DNA from: Chloroflexota bacterium
GTDB taxonomy: Bacteria; Chloroflexota; Dormibacteria; CF-121
Reading direction: 5' to 3'
Length of the DNA: 33,683 nucleotides
NCBI GenBank assembly: GCA_005889345.1
Contig: VBFR01000193.1
Location: forward strand, 1 to 33,683
A program made the translations under genes and the position numbers. Shown piece after piece: positions 31,202 through 33,683 of the stretch. The first letter of the stretch is position 1; each line of letters starts with the position of its first letter. Below the pieces are notes generated by a model, which saw only the letters and a list, made by a program, of their open reading frames with translations, had not been told where the DNA came from and searched no databases.

Positions 31202-31915
31202 CTAGTCGAGCTCGGTCCTCACCCGCGCTACTGCATCCTCGAATGGTTCGGCCCGAAGGGCGACTTCAATGCTTGGCGCGAGGCACTCGAAGAGATGCTC
31301 TTTGAACTCGAAGACAAAGTGGCGAATTGAGGCGTATTCCCTGGCGGGTTCGAGCCGCGGAAAAGACAGGCGGTTGCGGATTCGCAAAGTCTTCAGCCAT
31401 TCCGAGTTGTGGACCTCACCGACACCATCCGCTCTGACCAAGCCTTTCGGATAGAGAGCATGACCCATCAGAGCTTCATCGTTTGGCCAGCCGTAGCAAG
31501 TTGCAAGGTAGTGGCGAAAGAAGACAGTCGCAACGCCAGCGTCGTCGTACATGCGTGTCGTCGCATTAAACCGCGAGCAAAGAAAGATCAGAGCAGCATC
31601 TGTCTCACCCTGTAGCAAAAACCCGTCAGGCCCGCTGAGCAAAGGGCGACATCCGATGTCGAGAGGGACAACCCGCTCGGACCGCTCGTCTGGCCAGTCG
31701 GGAGGGTCCTCCTCGATACGATGAACGTGATCACCGAACGCTCGGAATACGGAAACCTCCCCAGGGAGCAGCGGGTGCCGGTCGATGAACACCCACCAGC
31801 CATCGGTCGCTGATTTCGGTTTGCTGGGTTGTGCCGAGTGAAACTCGCCTCGTGCAGCCTCTACAGACACCGGCGGTAAAGCCAGATCGAGCTTGTGAGT
31901 GATCTTGAATCGCAT
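31202..31915 (-). CDS. Hypothetical protein (237 aa), family not recognised
   Basis: A soluble protein with no signal peptide or membrane helix. Notable stretches are GWWVFIDRHPLLPGEVSVF, ATVFFRHYLATCYGWPNDEALMGHALYPKGL, NSEWLKTLRIRNRL and, near the C-terminus, ASIRHFVFEFKEHLFECLAPSIEVALR. The last resembles a 'H..F.F.....FECIA' motif seen in uncharacterised accessory proteins, so it may belong to a defence- or toxin-associated family; that is a weak impression. The ATG lies 11 bases after TAAACT on the minus strand. Base composition is less GC-extreme than the core genes, consistent with transfer. Confidence 0.65.
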   Translation of the reverse strand: MRFKITHKLDLALPPVSVEAARGEFHSAQPSKPKSATDGWWVFIDRHPLLPGEVSVFRAFGDHVHRIEEDPPDWPDERSERVVPLDIGCRPLLSGPDGFLLQGETDAALIFLCSRFNATTRMYDDAGVATVFFRHYLATCYGWPNDEALMGHALYPKGLVRADGVGEVHNSEWLKTLRIRNRLSFPRLEPAREYASIRHFVFEFKEHLFECLAPSIEVALRAEPFEDAVARVRTELD

Positions 31916-32294
31916 GCGACCGTATCAGTTTATGTGCACGGGATTTGCGAGCAGCCTGACCCTGGCTTATCGCCTGATTGGGCCGCCATGGCGTTCGAGT
32001 GCGACTCCCAGGAAGTGTGCGCCGGAGGGCGCGGTCCCTGTCCTGCGGAGATGTGCGATTGGCGGAGCCGGAGACAGATTCCGGCATCGTCGGTTGCCAC
32101 GTACTGCTCGCCAACGCCAAGGGCGAACCGATAGGTCAGTGTGAACAGTTGGGACAGGGGCTTGAAAACGTATACCGGGATGCGTTTCTCCCCTTCGGCA
32201 GGCTTGGGTCGATCCGCTTTCGATCCGTTCGGTGCAGAGTGATCGCCCGTGATGATGCGTCTCGTGCGGTTCCGACCTCTAACCTTGCAACCGA
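31916..32294 (+). other. 379-base stretch without a supported gene
   Basis: Several overlapping open frames exist on both strands (for example plus 31978-32400), but none has recognisable domains, a ribosome site or plausible composition. The only structure noted is TAACCT just before the HigB-type gene, a possible -10. It may be decayed or genuinely non-coding. Confidence 0.4.
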
Positions 32295-32681
32295 ATGGTT
32301 GCGCCCCGCTTCACGCTCGAGTTCTACAAAGATGCGACAGGTCGTAAGCCGGTCCTCGAATGGCTCCGCAATAAGGCGTCGGTCTCAACTCGCCGTGTAG
32401 CCGGCACTGCCCTTCGCGAGATTCTCCAGGAACAGGGCATAGGCGTCTGCGGAACCGCGTTCGGGCGCCAGCTCGGCGGTGGCCTCTTCGAATTCCGTCT
32501 CCGTGAGAGCGATTTGCTGCTGCGGGCGTTCTGCCACGCCTACGGCGAGAAGGTGATCGTGCTCCTCGCCGCGTACGACAAAAGCGAGGACCCATCAGCT
32601 AAACGTCAAAAGAAGGAGATCGAGCTGGCACGTCGCCGCCTGACGGACTGGCAGCAGCGGCAGCGACAACGGCGATCTTGA
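32295..32681 (+). CDS. HigB/Gp49-like (RelE superfamily) toxin
   Basis: A 128-residue protein. PRFTLEFYKDATGRKPVLEWL at the start and FEFRLRESDLLLRAFCHAYGEKVIVLLAAYDKSEDPSAKRQKKEIELARRRLTDW in the second half match phage-derived Gp49-like/HigB toxins, ribosome-dependent mRNA interferases of the RelE fold. The toxin-first order, with an XRE antitoxin directly downstream, is the higBA arrangement. The ATG at 32295 has no clear ribosome site; a TAACCT 9 bases upstream could be a -10 of a near-leaderless transcript. Confidence 0.85.
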   Translation: MVAPRFTLEFYKDATGRKPVLEWLRNKASVSTRRVAGTALREILQEQGIGVCGTAFGRQLGGGLFEFRLRESDLLLRAFCHAYGEKVIVLLAAYDKSEDPSAKRQKKEIELARRRLTDWQQRQRQRRS

Positions 32682-32706
32682 CAATATGGCTTTTAAGCCA
32701 TATCAT
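32678..32706 (+). promoter_or_regulatory. Internal promoter with palindromic operator for the HigA-type antitoxin
   Basis: Consensus TTGACA (32678-32683), exactly 17 bases, then TATCAT (32701-32706). The whole spacer lies within the perfect palindrome ATATGGCTTTTAAGCCATAT (32684-32703; 9-base arms). The -35 overlaps the toxin's TGA. A protein bound to the palindrome would occlude both hexamers, the expected design for antitoxin autorepression. Confidence 0.8.
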
Positions 32707-32715
32707 GCTGAGGGC

Positions 32716-33045
32716 ATGGGAACGAAAGCCAAGACCCACGACTTCGACGCTCTGCTTGAGCAGATCGACCGCGAGGCAAGAGCCGAGGGTCCGCAGGCGG
32801 TCGCCGAGCTGCACGCGCTGCAGGTCAAATACCGGATGCTCAACCAGATCATCCAGGCACGCCGTGCGCTTCAGCTCACCCAAAAAGACCTTGCAGAAAA
32901 GGCTGGTCTCGGGCAGGCCGAGGTGAGCAAGATCGAACGAGGCCGTAAAAGTCCGACCCTGGACACGTATAGCCGCCTCGCGGCCGCACTGGATCTAGAG
33001 GTACCTCGGCTAGCGCGACGGCGGCATCCTCGCAAGGCCGCTTAG
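32716..33045 (+). CDS. HigA-type XRE-family antitoxin
   Basis: Start ATG 32716 gives 109 residues. The ATG at 32686 is rejected because it lies inside the palindrome and upstream of the -10. After an acidic helical N-terminus (DFDALLEQIDREARAEG) comes an XRE helix-turn-helix (about 43-98): LNQIIQARRALQLTQKDLAEKAGLGQAEVSKIERGRKSPTLDTYSRLAAALDLEV. It should neutralise the upstream toxin and repress its own promoter. The basic tail ends ARRRHPRKAA. The predicted leader is about 3 bases, so translation is near-leaderless. Confidence 0.87.
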   Translation: MGTKAKTHDFDALLEQIDREARAEGPQAVAELHALQVKYRMLNQIIQARRALQLTQKDLAEKAGLGQAEVSKIERGRKSPTLDTYSRLAAALDLEVPRLARRRHPRKAA

Positions 33046-33228
33046 AGCCGCTATACGGTCGCCCCGGCAAGGGCGCTCCAGTACCGCGCACTCAGCTCGG
33101 CAGCCAGCTGGAGTTCATAACTTGTACGGTTGGGGACACCATCCTTTCAGGCTGCGCCTTTGCGTCGATTTTTTGGACCTAAACTTTGACTTGTACCGCG
33201 TGTATGGCGTCAGAGCATACTCGCTGGC

Positions 33229-33585
33229 GTGGCGCACGTTGTTCTCGATGAGGGGCCGATCCAATACGCGAATCTGGAGCGGTATCACGATTCTGACGTC
33301 GAGACCGGGCTGGAGCGGTCAGGTCATAACGCCGGGACCACCACCTTTCGGCTGATCGAGATCGACTTGGCCGACGTGGAGGACACACGCTGGTTCCCAG
33401 GCCCCCGACCCTGGGGGACTCAGATGGTGGAGGAACTCCGCCGTGGAGAGCGACTGCCCCCGATCGTCGTCCTGAAGACTGTCAGAGGCAAAGGCTTTGG
33501 CCTGATCGACGGACTGAACCGCACTTATGCCCATTGGGCGCTTGGTCTCCCGACTATCCGTGCCTACGAGCTAATCGCCAAGTGA
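33229..33585 (+). CDS. Small ParB/Srx-like domain protein
   Basis: A 118-residue protein from GTG 33229. The second half, RRGERLPPIVVLKTVRGKGFGLIDGLNRTYAHWALGLPTIRAYEL, follows the ParB N-terminal/sulfiredoxin-like fold pattern ('lppi.v....g....l.DG..R..A...lG...i.a'), with DGLNRT at the usual DGxHR position. No DNA-binding helix-turn-helix follows, so it is a stand-alone domain, as in many accessory or phage-related loci, not a chromosome-partitioning ParB. CATACT 7 bases before the GTG may be a leaderless -10. Function unknown. Confidence 0.7.
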   Translation: MAHVVLDEGPIQYANLERYHDSDVETGLERSGHNAGTTTFRLIEIDLADVEDTRWFPGPRPWGTQMVEELRRGERLPPIVVLKTVRGKGFGLIDGLNRTYAHWALGLPTIRAYELIAK

Positions 33586-33683
33586 CGTTGCGAAGCCGCC
33601 TATCGTACGCCGGAGGTCGAACTCGATCGCGCGGTCATACCTTTTTCGCTTTGTCGAGGGGGCTGGACTTGAACTCTGAGCCT

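Noticed and set aside
31978-32400. A 140-codon plus-strand frame before the HigB-type toxin
   Set aside because: It overlaps the toxin start by more than 100 bases and its sequence shows no recognisable motif or ribosome site.
33650-33683. A tRNA-like T-loop (minus strand TTCAAGT) at the window edge
   Set aside because: The flanking bases do not form a T stem and no acceptor or anticodon arms are visible.
31103-33683. Direct repeat of the tRNA-Arg 3' end (attachment site)
   Set aside because: No copy of the T-arm/acceptor sequence was found to the right within the window.

Overview
The window is a GC-rich bacterial chromosome segment with tightly packed, often overlapping genes. It looks like a Gram-positive-type (monoderm) Terrabacteria lineage. 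The gene set (split b6-type cytochrome bc complex, A2-type caa3-like oxidase, fused CtaA-CtaB, a BldD-like regulator, several apparently leaderless promoters) fits Candidatus Dormibacterota, Chloroflexota or a deep actinobacterial relative. That assignment is inference; no rRNA or universal marker set is present.

Layout. 1-4.4 kb: start of a UPF0182 membrane protein, enolase, an FmdB zinc-ribbon protein, a divergent phasin-like gene and a class A penicillin-binding protein preceded by an in-frame zinc ribbon without a normal start codon. 4.5-8.8 kb, minus strand: fabH-accD-accA-pncB-pncA, a likely operon joining fatty-acid initiation with NAD salvage. 9.0-12.0 kb: an Hsp20 chaperone, a YjbQ protein and a GH15 glycosidase. 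12.0-21.4 kb, plus strand: a respiratory supercluster. It encodes Rieske protein, cytochrome b6-like protein, subunit-IV-like protein, a triheme cytochrome c, four very small membrane proteins, CoxB fused to a cupredoxin, A2-type CoxA, a CtaA-CtaB fusion, a 73-residue oxidase-type subunit, a cupredoxin lipoprotein and a DUF3465 lipoprotein that seems to start at AUU. No subunit III gene is present. 21.4-28.7 kb: BirA and an EamA transporter, two unrecognised proteins, a thiolase, an HD-domain phosphohydrolase and both exonuclease VII subunits.

28.7-31.0 kb is the most interesting stretch. It carries a BldD homologue that keeps the exact c-di-GMP-binding signature and has a BldD-box-like site over its own transcription start. 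Next to it is an HTH-TPR regulator with an inverted-repeat operator in its promoter. Immediately upstream lies an unannotated 28-codon gene for a secreted or lipoprotein-type peptide with a strong ribosome binding site. Together these resemble a peptide-receptor (RRNPP-like) signalling module beside a c-di-GMP-responsive regulator.

31.0-33.7 kb: tRNA-Arg(CCG), followed by an accessory region with an unknown protein, a HigBA-type toxin-antitoxin pair whose antitoxin has its own palindrome-controlled promoter, and a small ParB-like protein. No CRISPR array, transposase or integrase was seen.
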